Positions 11,250 through 23,237 of a DNA stretch of 64,000 bases are shown piece by piece; the first letter of the stretch is position 1; the number at the start of each line of letters is the position of its first letter. The position numbers were made by a program, and so were the translations under genes. This DNA is from Thysanoteuthis rhombus (taxonomy: Eukaryota > Mollusca > Cephalopoda > Oegopsida > Thysanoteuthidae): positions 57,479,019 to 57,543,018 of the forward strand of contig OY735209.1 in assembly GCA_963457665.1 (NCBI GenBank), written 5' to 3'. A model generated the notes under the pieces. The model did not search any database and was not told where the DNA came from. It saw only the letters and a list, made by a program, of their open reading frames with translations.

Positions 11250-13421
11250 CTTCCCTGTTTTCCAACCTCAATATACTTTGGAAAAAAACAACTTTTTTCA
11301 GAGTCTCAAATTAAATTGTTATTCTCTGCAATGTACAAACAGAAGGTACCTAGAATAATTTCTTGAATATTCAAAAATATCAAAGAACATTAATAAAGTA
11401 GGAAATTGGTGGATATTTCTTAGCATTATTCTTTAAATGTTCGCATTTTCTTTCCACCAAATACAAGGAAGGAATTCAGTAAACTTGTTGTACATCTATA
11501 CAGGTTTGTGGAGAGTTAAATCTGAATAAATATTCATATTCCATGGACAGGCAATTACTCTTTTATATTGAGAGCAAAAGAGAGAGAAATTGAGAGAGTA
11601 TCACCGCCCACTTCCACATGGAAATTTTTCCACCGCCCATCCATAGAGTGAATATTTAAAAGAATAACAAAACATATTTAATTCTTACAGAACAATAAAA
11701 ATGAACAGTTTTCATATTACAAGATTCTTTAATGAAAATACAATGAAGTAGTAATTAAATGTTTGGCATATACATACTTTTTTTTAGATATTATCAATTT
11801 GATCTCTTTGTTTTGGTGTCTGGTAATCTTTTTAGAGTCCTTATCCAAATATATGTACCATGTATCTACATAGATAGAGTGCAGTACAGTCATATGAACT
11901 TCTACGTAAACATATACACATTTCTCTATGCATCTACAAAATATGTGATATCAGCGTTGCTTGGTAAATTAATCATTGAAAATTTTTACAGTTATTTTAA
12001 GTATAATTTATGCGCTTCATTCAGAGGCCATACACAGGAGTTCAGATTACTGACTTGTATAGATTCCCCAACCCTTGGATGAGGAAAGGCCAATGAAAAA
12101 AATGAACCTTTCGCCAATAGGTTGAAGGGTAAATTACCAAGACTTATTTCAGGGAAAAAGATATTATCTTTGATGCTGGGAAATATTGTATTTCTTCTTT
12201 ACTGTACCTTTGCTTCTATCTAAATCTCTCTTTAGCAGTGAAGAAGCATTCTGATGTACATACATGTGCTTACTTATCTCAGTAACTTGAACATAAACCC
12301 TGTGTTACTTAGAGGTATAACTCTGTTTTCTTTTTGATTCATAATTAATTTGTTAGCTGTGAATTGTAGAGTTTTGAAAAGAAATAAAGAAATATACTGA
12401 CATATTGAAGTCCTGACATTTACCTAGGGAGAGTATTAGGTGAATGGAATGAGCAGGAACTATTTTCAACTCTTACTTAGTATAAACAATTCTTTTTTAA
12501 CAATTTTGTTTCCTCTTTATTTTTTGGTCCAAAATACAGTCTCTCCATTTTTTATGCATCTCAAGTATTTGTAAACTTTCTAACACTGCTCTTAGCTAAA
12601 AGGTTATGCCGACAAGTTCAATGACAAATGGAAGCTGAAAAATGATGATTATGAATGTTGTATACAGCAAATACTGAACACTTATTCACAAGAGAATTAC
12701 TATAACATCCTTTCTCTATTGTGAATGGAATAGGACATTGTAAGTATAAACAGACAGATAATTGACTATGAGAGATTAGATCATCTGAGATTAAATTAGA
12801 AAAATCATTTTCAAATCTGATCAGAGATCCCAGTTCTGGATTGGGTGAGCCAATATCAACAATTATCATGTGATTTAATAAACCATGATGTACGACCCTA
12901 ATTACCAAACTAAAGTAAATATTCAACCTAAAATCAGAATACCATAAGTGCTACTGAAGACAAGTTTACTTACTCACAGAATTATGCAACAATGAACGAA
13001 GAATTTTCATTCTGAATTCAACAACTTCTACATTGGTGAGAGCTTTGTTTGGTTTCATTCAGTTTTGCCTGCAGCCTTTTTATTTCAGTTGCCTGATGAA
13101 ACTGGAAATATGCGCACATTGATTGAGCAGATAGAATAAGAAAGAAGAAAGAAAAAACATATCTTGGTAACAGATAAGGACAAGTCAGACTTCAAATCGA
13201 TTTTCCTTCTAAATTGAAATATTCTATAATGGAAAAAAGATGGAAGATGGTCTTCATTAATTTTTTTCAACATTCTTTCTGGGTAGATTGCTATCCAGTT
13301 TATCTTATGGAACCAAGGTTGATGTATGAGTAGAACAAGACAACATTGCGCATTCTGCCAGGGAGAACACAATACTAAAATCCAAATAAAGAAATTCTCT
13401 CAGGAGAAAATTATACTTTAT
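11249..13421. other. No gene seen
   Basis: AT-rich sequence with a short AGAGAG patch at 11570-11600. A minus-strand open frame of about 100 codons at 12618-12926 and a plus-strand frame at 11759-12082 show no recognisable domain, no exon context and no family match. I do not call them genes. Confidence 0.45.
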
Positions 13422-14200
13422 TAACTTGTCTAGTTCGTCACACCATCTTATATTTTGTCGGCCATGTTTTTGCATGTGATCTCTGGGGATCCATTATTAT
13501 GTGTTGTGATGCCCAGCAGTTGTCTGCCATTCTCTCATCATGACCAGCCCATTGCCTTTTGAGTTTTCTGATGGATCCTCTAATGCCTGTTTTTCCTCTA
13601 ATATATTATGCTCTCTTGTGATTGTTTCAAGCATGATTCTCTCCTGTGCAAGTTGGATGATTCTCAATTTGAGAGTCAATCTTTTGATCAGGTCCCATGT
13701 TTCAGCTCTATAGGTGACTATCAGGAGGATGCATTAGTTGTATACCTTCCTTTTAGGACAAATGGGATTTTCTTGTTTTTGAAGGCTGATCTTGTTCTAT
13801 TGAAAGCTTACCATATTAGAGTGATTTTTTTACTTGATATCTTCTTTTGAGGATTTTATGGAGATTCATTGTCCTACGTAGGTGTAGTGGTCCATTTTCT
13901 CCAGTTCTGCACTTTTATTTTTGATTGCTGTGTCTTTGTCTTCAATATGTTAATCGTACATAATATTTGTTTCTTTGAAATTCATCAGGAAATCAACTTT
14001 CTTGCTTTCTTCATCCAGTTCATCTGGCATTTGTTGGAGGTCTTGAAGGTTCTCAGCAAAACAGACGGTGCCATCTACCAATCTTAGGTTGCTTTGATAT
14101 TCTCTGTCTATTCTGATTTCTTTATCAAGTCTGGCTGTGAAGAATTTGGGTGTGCCGGTATCACCTTGTCTTACCTCTTTTTCAAGCTGAAAGGGCTCAG
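13422..14200 (-). pseudogene. LINE (family L) reverse-transcriptase fragment, palm to C-terminus, dead
   Basis: The longest L copy together with 55180. Read on the minus strand from about 14200, it shows an RT block KEVRQGDTGTPKFFTARLDK, then LRLVDGTVCFAENLQDL. The second block is where working elements carry the FADD catalytic box, here decayed to LVDGT. Next come ESKKVDFLMNFKETN, HYTYVGQ, CPKRKVYN, TYRAETWDLIKRLTLKLRII and WIPRDHMQKHGRQNIRWCDE near 13440. Several stops and frame changes make it non-functional. The 3' end and tail are missing at 13422. Its neighbour at 14613 is an L fragment from further upstream in the same protein on the opposite strand, which suggests an inversion or two insertions. 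Confidence 0.85.
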
Positions 14201-14612
14201 AGGCTTCAAGTGGCCTGACGAAGGAACTGAAGCAATAGTTATGGCTATTTTTTAAGATAAGATTAAGATTCTAGTTGTTTTACCTTGTTCAAGAACTGTA
14301 GGGAATATCTTGATTTTGAAAACTCAATGTCAGAGTTTGAGATGGTGGCAGGTTGAAGTAGTTCTCTCTATTTAATTCAATTGGATAGATTGATTGAGAT
14401 TTCCAACTTATAAATAGCCCAATACTTCTGCATCAGACCATCCTGGTGATTGCACTAGCATGAAGCTCAGTCACAACCAAACACTTAAGTTCCTATGTAT
14501 ATATCTATATATAAAAAGAATATACATATATAAAGAAGATGGTGGACACTATGTGTTGAGATAAGTAATATTTTTCATAGTCAAATTCCCTAGGGTTTTT
14601 GAAGCATCCTGT

Positions 14613-15110
14613 TTGTGTATCCAAATAAAATGCTTTAGTAAAAAGAAAGTACCGCAGAACTTTTGCCTAGAAGTAGTGATCCTTCTAAAGGAGAAAGATT
14701 ATAAATTTTTCTCAAAGATACTTTCAAATAGATTAACAAACACTTCAGATGAAAACCAACTACATGAACAGGCAGACTTTAGAAGTGGCTATTCAACAAT
14801 AGACCATCTAGACACATTAAACCGGTTAATTGAAAAGAGACCAAAATGAAACAAACCACTTCATCTGGTTTACATAGACTATAAAAAAGCCTTTGATTCA
14901 ATAGATCATGTGGCAGTCTTCAACTCAATGCAAGAACAAGATATAAATGAGAATTATTTAAAAGTGATTGAGAATATATATGAAAATGCACTGCAGTAAT
15001 TGAACTTCATAAAGATACTGACAAAATAAAGATTGGAAAATGAGTTAGACATGGGGATACTATATCACCAAAACTCATCACAGTGAGCCTCAGAAAAAGT
15101 TAAGGAATAC
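14613..15110 (+). pseudogene. LINE (family L) reverse-transcriptase fragment, fingers and motif A
   Basis: One reading frame runs from 14613 through an internal TGA at 14847 and on to a TAA near 14997. Before the TGA it reads KFFSKILSNRLTNTSDENQ and DFRSGYSTIDHLDTLNRL. After it comes VYIDYKKAFDSIDHVAVFN, which holds the family's (Y/F)xDxxKAFD motif A with the first catalytic aspartate kept. The fragment covers the fingers and early palm of a non-LTR reverse transcriptase. Diverged family sequence may continue to about 15150. The premature stop and missing catalytic half make it dead. Confidence 0.85.
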
Positions 15111-18100
15111 ATTTACTTACTCAGGAGATAAGGCTTTCATATTTCAGGAAAGAACACTGAATATTTGGAAATAAGTAACTAAAGTGACACATTTTTGAAA
15201 AAGTTTCTTGATGTTTAGTGTTTAAAGCAGTAAAGCTTTCTAAACTGGGTGTATCAAAATATGCCTGACATAGCTGATAGTTGTATTTTTATATGAAATT
15301 TTCAATGTGTAATGTTCAATCTGTGTGATCTTAGCAATGAGTAAAGAAACCAAAGTGTTGGTTTGTATGTCAGTGCATTTATGATACATATCTACATAAG
15401 TGAAATGTTTGTTGCACAATGCTGTTAGAATAACCTACATTCTGCTAAGCGTAAATGCAGAAATCATTGTCTTCTAAGATGGTCTATATTAAAATCTTAA
15501 CACTATTCATCTTTTTCCAGACTTCATGTCTCGGATGATGCTATTTTTAAAATAAATATCTAAATGTACTTGTTGCTGCAGATAAAGGGTTCAGAAAATA
15601 TATAACTTGTGTGTTCCAGCAAAATGTGTTATCTCTTAATGAAACATTTTCTTACCTGACTGAATTTATTTGGCATTGTACCTGAAAGTGTATCCATGTG
15701 TGCTTCGATAAACTGATTTGGAAGGAAAGCGTGTGATCTGGTAAATGTGCTATTGTTTTAAATGGCCGGAGATATCAATCTGTTACAACTTGCATAAAAA
15801 ACTCTCCACTCATAAAATTCGGTTGGCTACATCTATTTGAATGCAATATTTTTCAATGTTGGTACTATTTAATAATTATTCCCTCTAGAAATATTTTTTC
15901 AGTGTTTCTGATAACTTAAGAAGCATTTTTTAATCACTAGTTTTTTAAGAGGTTGAATTTTTCTTCAAAAAACTTGTTAGAAAACTGCTTTAGTAATTTT
16001 GGTTAGGATTTGGTTTAAGGAAACAATGAAGATTTTTATGAAAGTATTCCTTGGTAATTTGAACTTCTTACTTTGACTGAATCTGACCTTTGTTGCACCT
16101 GAAAATTTTTCATTTTTTGGAGAAGAAATTTTTATAGAGGAAGCAAGTAAGTTGGCTCTAAAGTGGGTGATCGATTTTCAAAGTTGGTTTTGGGGAGACC
16201 TGAGCTAGTCAGCACTTTTTTACACTCACAAAACAATATAGAGAATATTTAAGATTTAGTTGAACCATGGCTCAAACTGAGTATCAATATCTTTTCTAAA
16301 TCTGTGATACCAAATAAATGGCAGAACTATTGTATAATAACTCAACAGTTTGTCTCATAGCTGACTTGAAAAACTGAAATAAAAGGATTTCATTGAATTC
16401 CTTTAGACAATGATTTGAGAATTTCAGAATGCATAATTTCCTTGTGACTATGATACATGATCAAGCAAGGAAAACAAGAAAAGAAAACAATATTTTGGTA
16501 TTGATTGGGCACCATATGACTAGAAAAAATCATTTTTGATAAAGAAAGCAGAAGTCCTCATTAGAGTTCATTAGAACAACTCTTTTAATTATCATCAAAT
16601 GAAATGAAACATAAGTGCACATTTGGCAATACACAACAAAAAGAAACCGGGACTAACTTGCCCCCACACAGGCATATCTATTTTTGGGTTGACAGTTACT
16701 GCTGTCAGCAAATAGAGAAAAAATGTCACACCCAATAATACATTTTGATGTACAGACTTGTTCATGGCTATGTATGTCTGGCTGATACCATTCACTAGCT
16801 TTGAAATCTGATCTGAACAAATCTTCAACAAGTTTTCTTTTAATGATCAAAATCACTTTTGTAACATTCACTCCACCAATTTGCAATACATACATACCAG
16901 ATACCCAGTGCAAGGAGGCAGGTGATCTTGTGACTAAGCCATGTGACCAAAATGACTGAAAACTCCTTGTGTTTCAAATAGAAAGCAGCGGTCCAACAAA
17001 CCCAAGTCTCCCCTAATGTACGTATACAGTTTTTTAAAACAACCTACTGAACATGTACTTAAGGAGTGCAAGAATTTAGGAAAATCATTAATGCATAATA
17101 GAAGCAAAGACATTGATGCTGAAGATAAGTGTCTCTGCAGTAATAATACATCTTTTCATACAACAACAAAACTGGATGATATGCTTAATGCTTCTGTTGC
17201 TCTAAGAATCTTTCTCACGCTTCTAGTATAAGTGACAAGTGGTAAACATCCCCTCAAAGCTCAAACTTATGAAAACATATGCTCTACAATATTGGAAAAG
17301 GGATTAGTTATCTTGGCAACTATATCAATTGAACTTGCCTAAATAAGATATAGTTTTCTAAAAGAAAGGCATGCAAAATGAATTGATATGCCTGAAATTG
17401 CAACTTATATTAGATGTTTTCAATTCTGTTTGTTGTTAAACTCCAACTGTGCAGTTGACCTTATTTCTCCCAGGTAATGACAACGACAGCAACAATGATC
17501 CTTACCAAAATCAGAAGCCTTCAAGACTACTGAAGAGGTTGAAATTTGGCGGATAACTTTATTTCAACGCCACTTCAAGATTTATAAAGAAAGACAAGGG
17601 TCATCTAACCCTCCTTCTCCTCCTAGCAACCTTACTTTTCTTTCAGTTTATAAGTGGAATTATATACATTTTCATACCATTTATCTAGAAAAATATTTGT
17701 ATACAATTTTATTAAGTTCCATTATATGGTCAAATTTGGAGATGTTTTTTTCTGTTAAAGGGAAACTGTTTTTATATAAGTTGAAATATTTTTATAAGCT
17801 AAGTCATTTACATTTTAGTCAAAATAGAGTTTGATTCTTAAGCAGCTTGTATAGTCTGTTTTTTTTTGTTTTCCTGTCTGACTGTAAGCAAAATATTTTG
17901 TTAATATTGACACAGTTAGTATTTACGTACTTATTCTTTCAATCTAAAAATATATAAACGTTGAACGTAGCAGTATGGAATGGATAGTTGGATCGGATTG
18001 GTTGGAGGCCATTAAATCTTTTGCCCAGGGGCCCAGTTCACTGTAAATCCACCCCTGATCTAGCTTATAGGATGACCCCATTTAGGGAGGGGGTATATTT

Positions 18101-18166
18101 TGGATGCTTCAAACGTCATCTTGAAAATAAAGTGTCAGCCCAAAATATGGTAACCCCATGGATATA
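15111..18166. other. No gene seen
   Basis: A long AT-rich stretch. Two overlapping minus-strand frames at 16595-16913 lack any domain that I recognise. A segment at 17990-18060 contains GGCCCAGTTCACTGTAAATC, which looks repeat-derived, but I have no second copy to confirm it. Confidence 0.4.
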
Positions 18167-18385
18167 ATTTCTATCATTATTCGGACTATCCTCATCTTGG
18201 TTGTTTTTCATACTACTGCTAAGAGGGGAGTGCGGTCCATATTCCCCCATCGGTTAAATAAAGGGTTTGGTTAGTTACTTCCCCACACCTACCAGATCAT
18301 ACCTGAAGAAGGCCATAGAGTACAATGGCCGAAACGTTGTATGAAAAACAACCAAGATGAGGATAGTCCAAATAATAATAGAAAT
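18167..18385. mobile_element. 219 bp element with 47 bp terminal inverted repeats and hammerhead-like core
   Basis: The arms at 18167-18213 and 18339-18385 are reverse complements over 47 bp with two mismatches. Their inner part is GGACTATCCTCATCTTGG on the left and its complement on the right. The centre holds a plus-strand motif CTGAAGA, a GGCCAT/ATGGCC stem with an 8-base loop, then GAAAC (18303-18335). This resembles the conserved core of a hammerhead ribozyme, with one extra A after CTGAAGA. Hammerhead motifs are known in Penelope-like retroelement repeats, so a Penelope-type relic is possible. I saw no cleavage triplet with a matching stem, and there is no ORF. Confidence 0.7.
18303..18335 (+). 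ncRNA. Hammerhead-ribozyme-like core (incomplete)
   Basis: CTGAAGA at 18303-18309, an extra A, a six-base-pair stem GGCCAT/ATGGCC closing an eight-base loop, and GAAAC at 18331-18335. The two flanking conserved boxes and the stem between them are what defines stem II of a hammerhead. Helices I and III and the cleavage site were not found nearby. Activity is doubtful. Confidence 0.35.
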
Positions 18386-19134
18386 AATAATAATACCTCA
18401 TCTCAAAAATTCAGAGAAACACATGGATATATTTGAATTTCTATGGGATTATTTTTTTAGAAAAGAATCTATTGAACTGGTCTTAGTAGAATAGTCCATT
18501 GTTTCAAATGGGAGGGTAGGATATATTTTTATCAACAAAGTTGTTACCTTTAAATGGGAGAGTCCATTACTATGGAAAGAGAAATAGAAAAAAAATCACA
18601 CTTAATTATATAAGTCTATTTTTCTCATCCTCTAACCATCACCTTTTCTCAGATATCTAAACATTTAATTTGCTTGAGAACCACATTATGATTTGACTGG
18701 AAAATTCTTGGAACAATGCAATGACATGAGAATCCTGTAAATTTCAATTCCCAGATTAAAAGAAAAGAAAAAAGAAAAGGAATAAAGTGTCTATCAACAT
18801 CGATCTTATTATATATCATCTTTCGTTATTGCCTGTGAAGGAAACTCCAAATTTTCTTCTAGTTTTTATTCATTACAAAGATAAAATGAAGAGAATAATT
18901 TTCGCTGGAATGGATTAAGTTCATGGATAAAATAAATCAATAAGTTTTATCTATCAATAGATAGAATGTTCAGTACCATATTTGTTGTTATCTTTACATA
19001 CGCTTGTTCTAGTAGTAGAAATATTATCATGATATATTTTTCATTTGCTGAAGCATTATCAAACAGTATTAATTTTTGATGGGTATTTTCTTTCATTTAG
19101 AATTGGGGAAGGATAAAGGATGAGTTTGAGGGTT
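18386..19134. other. No gene seen
   Basis: AT-rich sequence with no repeat family or coding region that I can support. Confidence 0.45.
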
Positions 19135-19254
19135 AGATTTGATCTTCTACCAGCCAGAGGAGCTCTATTAGCTCAGTTGATTGAGCAGTACTATTCATTG
19201 GCAGCTTATCAAGTTGGAATAGACACCAAGAGCCCTTTCTGTATTCTTTATGTG

Positions 19255-19262
19255 TGATCAGT
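19255..19262. repeat. Target-site duplication, left
   Basis: TGATCAGT directly before the L insertion. The same eight bases recur at 19506-19513 directly after it. Confidence 0.8.
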
Positions 19263-19505
19263 CATCATCATCATCAGTCTTTTAACGTTCGTCATTGGAC
19301 ATAGACCTTCCCCAGGATTTGCCATACTTCTCTATCATGGGCATCATGGAGCCAGTACTTCCTGAACTTGTCTAGCTCGTCTCTCCATCTAATATTCTGC
19401 CAGCCTCAGTTGCACATGTGATCTTAGGGGATCCATGTCGTGAGTTGTGATGTCCATCGGTTGTCTGCCATTCTTGCAACATGGCCAGCCCACCGCCATT
19501 TGAGA
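19263..19505 (-). mobile_element. LINE (family L) 3'-end insertion inside S1
   Basis: A 243 bp, strongly 5'-truncated L copy on the minus strand. Its 3' tail, read on the plus strand as CATCATCATCATCAGTCTTT, abuts the left target-site duplication. The body encodes, with changes, the C-terminal WIPRD..., GRQ, RWRDELDKF and YW blocks of the L protein. Truncation at the 5' end with a short duplication is the standard result of target-primed reverse transcription. Confidence 0.85.
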
Positions 19506-19513
19506 TGATCAGT
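19506..19513. repeat. Target-site duplication, right
   Basis: TGATCAGT, identical to 19255-19262. The intact S1 copy at 62280 has a single GATCAGT at the equivalent place. Confidence 0.8.
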
Positions 19514-19690
19514 ACTGATTACTTACTGCCAGTTTGGATAAGTTGAGATAGAAAAGTAGCTGAAAAATTCAAGATGAAAGAAAACATAACTTAGAAATTA
19601 AAATGGTTGACAATGCTTCATTTAATAAAAGATAAATCAAGATGATAGACTAATACCTCTTGAGTGTATCTCATAAGTATGCAGTCGAAT

Positions 19691-20083
19691 GAAGTGCAGT
19701 AGTTCACAGATTGTTTCTTTTTAAAAGAGACCAACAAAACAAACCAGCAGAACAATTATCTTTAATTATGAGAAGGGAAATCAATTATTGTCAATTCTCA
19801 CAAGTGCAGAAATAATGTAATTATCATGCAAGGCCTGACGCCTGAGTTTATAGAAATTGAGTTATTACATGACAATCTGATCTCTTCATTGTGCCTGCAA
19901 GAAAGGAATTTGACCTCTTCCAATTAATCAATTCTATAGAAGCTCGTAATAAGTATGTAAACAAATTTATTTAGCCTGAAAAGATCAAATTTGACAGACT
20001 GTTTCTAAGATAGAAAAGTCTTCTGCCGCCAAAGATTAAACAATAAAAGATCAGTTCATGCCTTTTCCAAGAGAGAATACAAA
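19691..20083. other. No gene seen
   Basis: AT-rich sequence without recognisable families. Confidence 0.4.
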
Positions 20084-20167
20084 TCATCACAGCCAGAGTT
20101 TGAACTTGTTTCACCGATTTCAATATCCACGCTGCTAAGCTTTATGCCATCCACACCTCCACTTCCG
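20084..20167 (-). repeat. tRNA-headed SINE-like fragment (S2), copy 2
   Basis: The minus strand reads GGTGTGGATGGCATAAAGCT near 20165 (A-box-like) and AAGTTCAAACTCTGGCTG near 20090 (B-box-like), about a tRNA length apart. No cloverleaf survives well enough to call a tRNA gene. Confidence 0.5.
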
Positions 20168-22335
20168 CCTTTTACGGGTGCTTAATCATCTTATTTTTGA
20201 TTGGTCATTTGATCTGATATCTCATCCTCAATGAATAGTCTGAGATTGAACCGAAGTCAATAAAAACATATTTTCCCCTGTGATTCTATTCAATGTCTGA
20301 CCAATAATGACTACTCGCTTGCATCTGGATGGAACAAAAATTGAATTAATGAAACCTAATATAATCTGTTCATAATTATTAGTAGACTCTGTAAAGCTGA
20401 TAAGAGCTTTCCATTTCAGTGTGGAGCAGGAAGGGGCAAAACAATAGCCTCATTAATTGCATGTCTAGTTTTATTAGATTGCTATCTGCAATTTCCATGG
20501 GACTATTTTAGAAACATTGAAGCAAAAATAGAACAAATATTTGGTTAATATATCAATATATTCAAGAAGAAGATTTCTCAACCAGTGTACCAGCATAGAT
20601 ATGAAAAGAATATATGTATCTTGTTTCTATGGGAGAAGTTTGGCTCGGTCGGATGTGTTTCGTTAAGAATGAGAAATAAGATGCTCCTTATCATTGCAAT
20701 CTTTTCATTAGGATGAGTTTTTAGCCAAACAAATCCGTAGTTACATTTCTAAAAAGATCCTCAACAGTAACACATGTTTTTGTATAGTTTTAAATTTGTT
20801 TTCAGACAAAATATTTCCATAACTAATTTACTCTTTTTAAAAATACATTTTTTTAGTTGAGTAACTGCATCAGTATACTAAAAGGGGGGGACACCCTAGG
20901 TAACACCTTTGAGTGCCTGAGTTTTTCTAATATCTTCTTAATAATACATTTATTAATTCATTAAATAATAATTTACTCAGCCTTGTTAATACTAAAGCAA
21001 TCTGCAATAATTTGCTTTGTCCTCCACAGACCGTGAATAGAAGTTTTTGTGGATCCTTCAAAACTTTCACATGAGACCATATTTATACTTTGTCCCTCTG
21101 ACGGGACATTTTATTAGTGAAATGGTCAGTATTGTAGCCAACCAAGGGTCTGGTGAGAAAAAAGGAACATGTCTGGAGGTGAAAGGCGTATGGTAGATAG
21201 AAAGTAAATTTGTTAATTTACCTCATTCAACGAACATCATTCAGTTAATCAAATGGCAGTTCAGTTTCACCTTGTTCTTTTGACCTTACCTAACATTATT
21301 CAGTATAATAATAATAAGGTTCTCATCACAATCCTAATTTCATGGTCCAGCCTTTTGCATTACTATAGTCGTATCTTGATTGTTTTCTTCATGAGTTTTA
21401 ATCTAATCTTAATTTTTTTTTCAACTGATAAAAAAGAAACAAAAGTTATATCATGTTTGTAATTTATTTGTTGAATGTTTTTCTTGAATTTCATTAAATT
21501 AATAAAACAATAATTTACATAAGAAACACACAATAATTATATCAAAGTAGAAGTTTAGTACCTTATAAGAGATAGATATTTCAACCTTGTTACTTTAAAC
21601 AGAGAATCTGCTCAGAACCCAATAATTTCATAGTAATTCAATGTTGAACAGATACCAAAAATGGTTACATATCCTTAAAGTATGCAGAAAACTTGACTAT
21701 ATAAGATTATAACTTTCAATACTCTGCACTAACTGAAAACCTTTTCGATTTTCAACATTTAGTGTTGGTGAAATAATTTACATTGTGTAATGAAAAGAAA
21801 AGATAGGGCTCTTGGAGTAATAGTTTGGGAATTTAGGGAAGTTTCTTTTCAGTAAATTACAAACGTATTGAAAAAAAAAGAATGATTTCAATCATTACTG
21901 AGAGTATGATTTCTTGTCTTATAACAATTAGACCTCCATGGAAAAATTTTTACTAGGTAAGGGCATACATTAAAAAAATCCTCTTAGATTTGCAAAAAGG
22001 AAATTTATTGTATTTTTTTAGGTACATATACCTAATAACTGCAGTAAGAAAAGATCGCCAAAATTCTTGATATCCTTGAAGGAGAGCAAGTTCTGGAAGT
22101 AGTGACAGGGTGACCAGAGTTGCCAAACTAGTGCTTTTGATGCTAAATTTTGTGGAAATTCATACAGAAAAATATGCTTGAAACACAGAGTAATTCATGT
22201 TGGCCATTAAATCAGATCTTACATACAATCACTTAGTTGAATTATTGAGTAGATATTCATAAAGTTCAATATAGTCTGACATAATTGTGAGGCATCTCTG
22301 AAGTGCATAATTATTCAGACAATTAGGAACCATAA
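20168..22335. other. No gene seen
   Basis: AT-rich sequence with a G-run of seven near 20884. The frame at 21253-21462 is short and hydrophobic, with no recognisable family. Confidence 0.4.
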
Positions 22336-22558
22336 ACCAAAATTGTTACCAAACTAACAAAATAGGTTTTTACAGGTTTCACTTCAGTCTGGCTGGCTAT
22401 GTATAAATGTATCATTTGTATAGGTTATGGCAATGAATGAAGAAGGCAGGTGATTTAATATGTTATGCCCACAAAAAAACATTTACTTTTGTTTTTTTTT
22501 TAAATTCCTGCCCTATAAATGATTTTAGTAGGGAGCTCAGTTTGCAGTGAAAGTTTGT
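22336..22558 (-). repeat. R1 interspersed repeat, copy 4 (3' part lost)
   Basis: The plus strand reads ACCAAAATTGTTACCAAAC, GGTTTC, CAGTCTGGCTGGCTATGTAT, an internally rearranged middle, then a block matching the GGGGTTCAATTTGCAATG region. The GATCAC half of the family is absent. Confidence 0.65.
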
Positions 22559-22878
22559 TTCAATCTTGGGAATATGCTTTTGCCATTATCAGGTTTTGTC
22601 ATTTTTGGTCATCCATGCTTCAGCTATTCCACAAGATGCTTATGAATTTAAGTGGGCTTCCATTACTAGTATCAATCAAATAATTGCAAAAAGTTCTACT
22701 TTTATAATTTACAACATGAAAAAAATTGTAAAAATAACTACAATCAAAAGTTTATAATAACAGAAAAAACTACAAAATATCAACAAGCGACAATAGTTTA
22801 GTATACATGGTAACATGGGATGAATTTTCTACCATCTATACTTATAAATGAAGCAGCATATCTGCTTCTTACTTATGG

Positions 22879-23040
22879 ACACTTCTGCCTAGAAGCAGAG
22901 TATCTGTGCATTTTACCAAGCAGAAAAGTATCACTCATTGGCTCTCTGCCTAGGATCAAAGTGTTGTATCTATACACTCTGCCTAGGATATATATATATT
23001 TGTAAAGGTAATACTTTTCAGTGAGCAACAATATGATTCC
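22879..23040 (+). repeat. Short repeats of CTCTGCCTAGGAT type (family M), copy 1
   Basis: TCTGCCTAGAAGCAGAG, CTCTGCCTAGGATCAAAG and CTCTGCCTAGGATATAT occur within about 110 bp. They are followed by ACTTTTCAGTGAGCAAC. A diverged counterpart with GACTAGGATCAAAATGTTG and CATTGAAAAGTGTTACC lies at 38285-38445. Confidence 0.4.
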
Positions 23041-23192
23041 CAGATCCTTCTCTCTAGAATCAGCGTAGTGGGCGCTGACATAAAAATCAGAGTCACCACA
23101 GAGCACTGAATTTTCTATGTACACCTATACACCTATTCACGTATCAGACACTTTTCATTCATAGATAACTCAACCCTAAAAAAGTAATTACA

Positions 23193-23237
<45 letters not shown>

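Larger units (their letters stand above)
19135..19690 (+). repeat. S1 tRNA-derived SINE, copy 1, split by a LINE insertion
   Basis: The left part (19135-19262) begins GATCTTCTACCAGCCAGAGG and has a tRNA-like head with TTAGCTCAGTTGATTGAGCA (D-arm/A-box type) at about 19168. The right part (19506 to about 19690) carries AGCTGAAAAATTCAAGATGA and GACAATGCTTCATTTAATAA. The uninterrupted copy at 62280 shows the two parts joined at GATCAGT. The insert between them is an L fragment flanked by an 8 bp target-site duplication. Confidence 0.8.

Noticed and set aside
19160..19235. tRNA gene
   Set aside because: The D-arm/A-box part looks tRNA-like, but the acceptor stem does not pair and the same head with a SINE tail recurs at 62280. 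It is a SINE.
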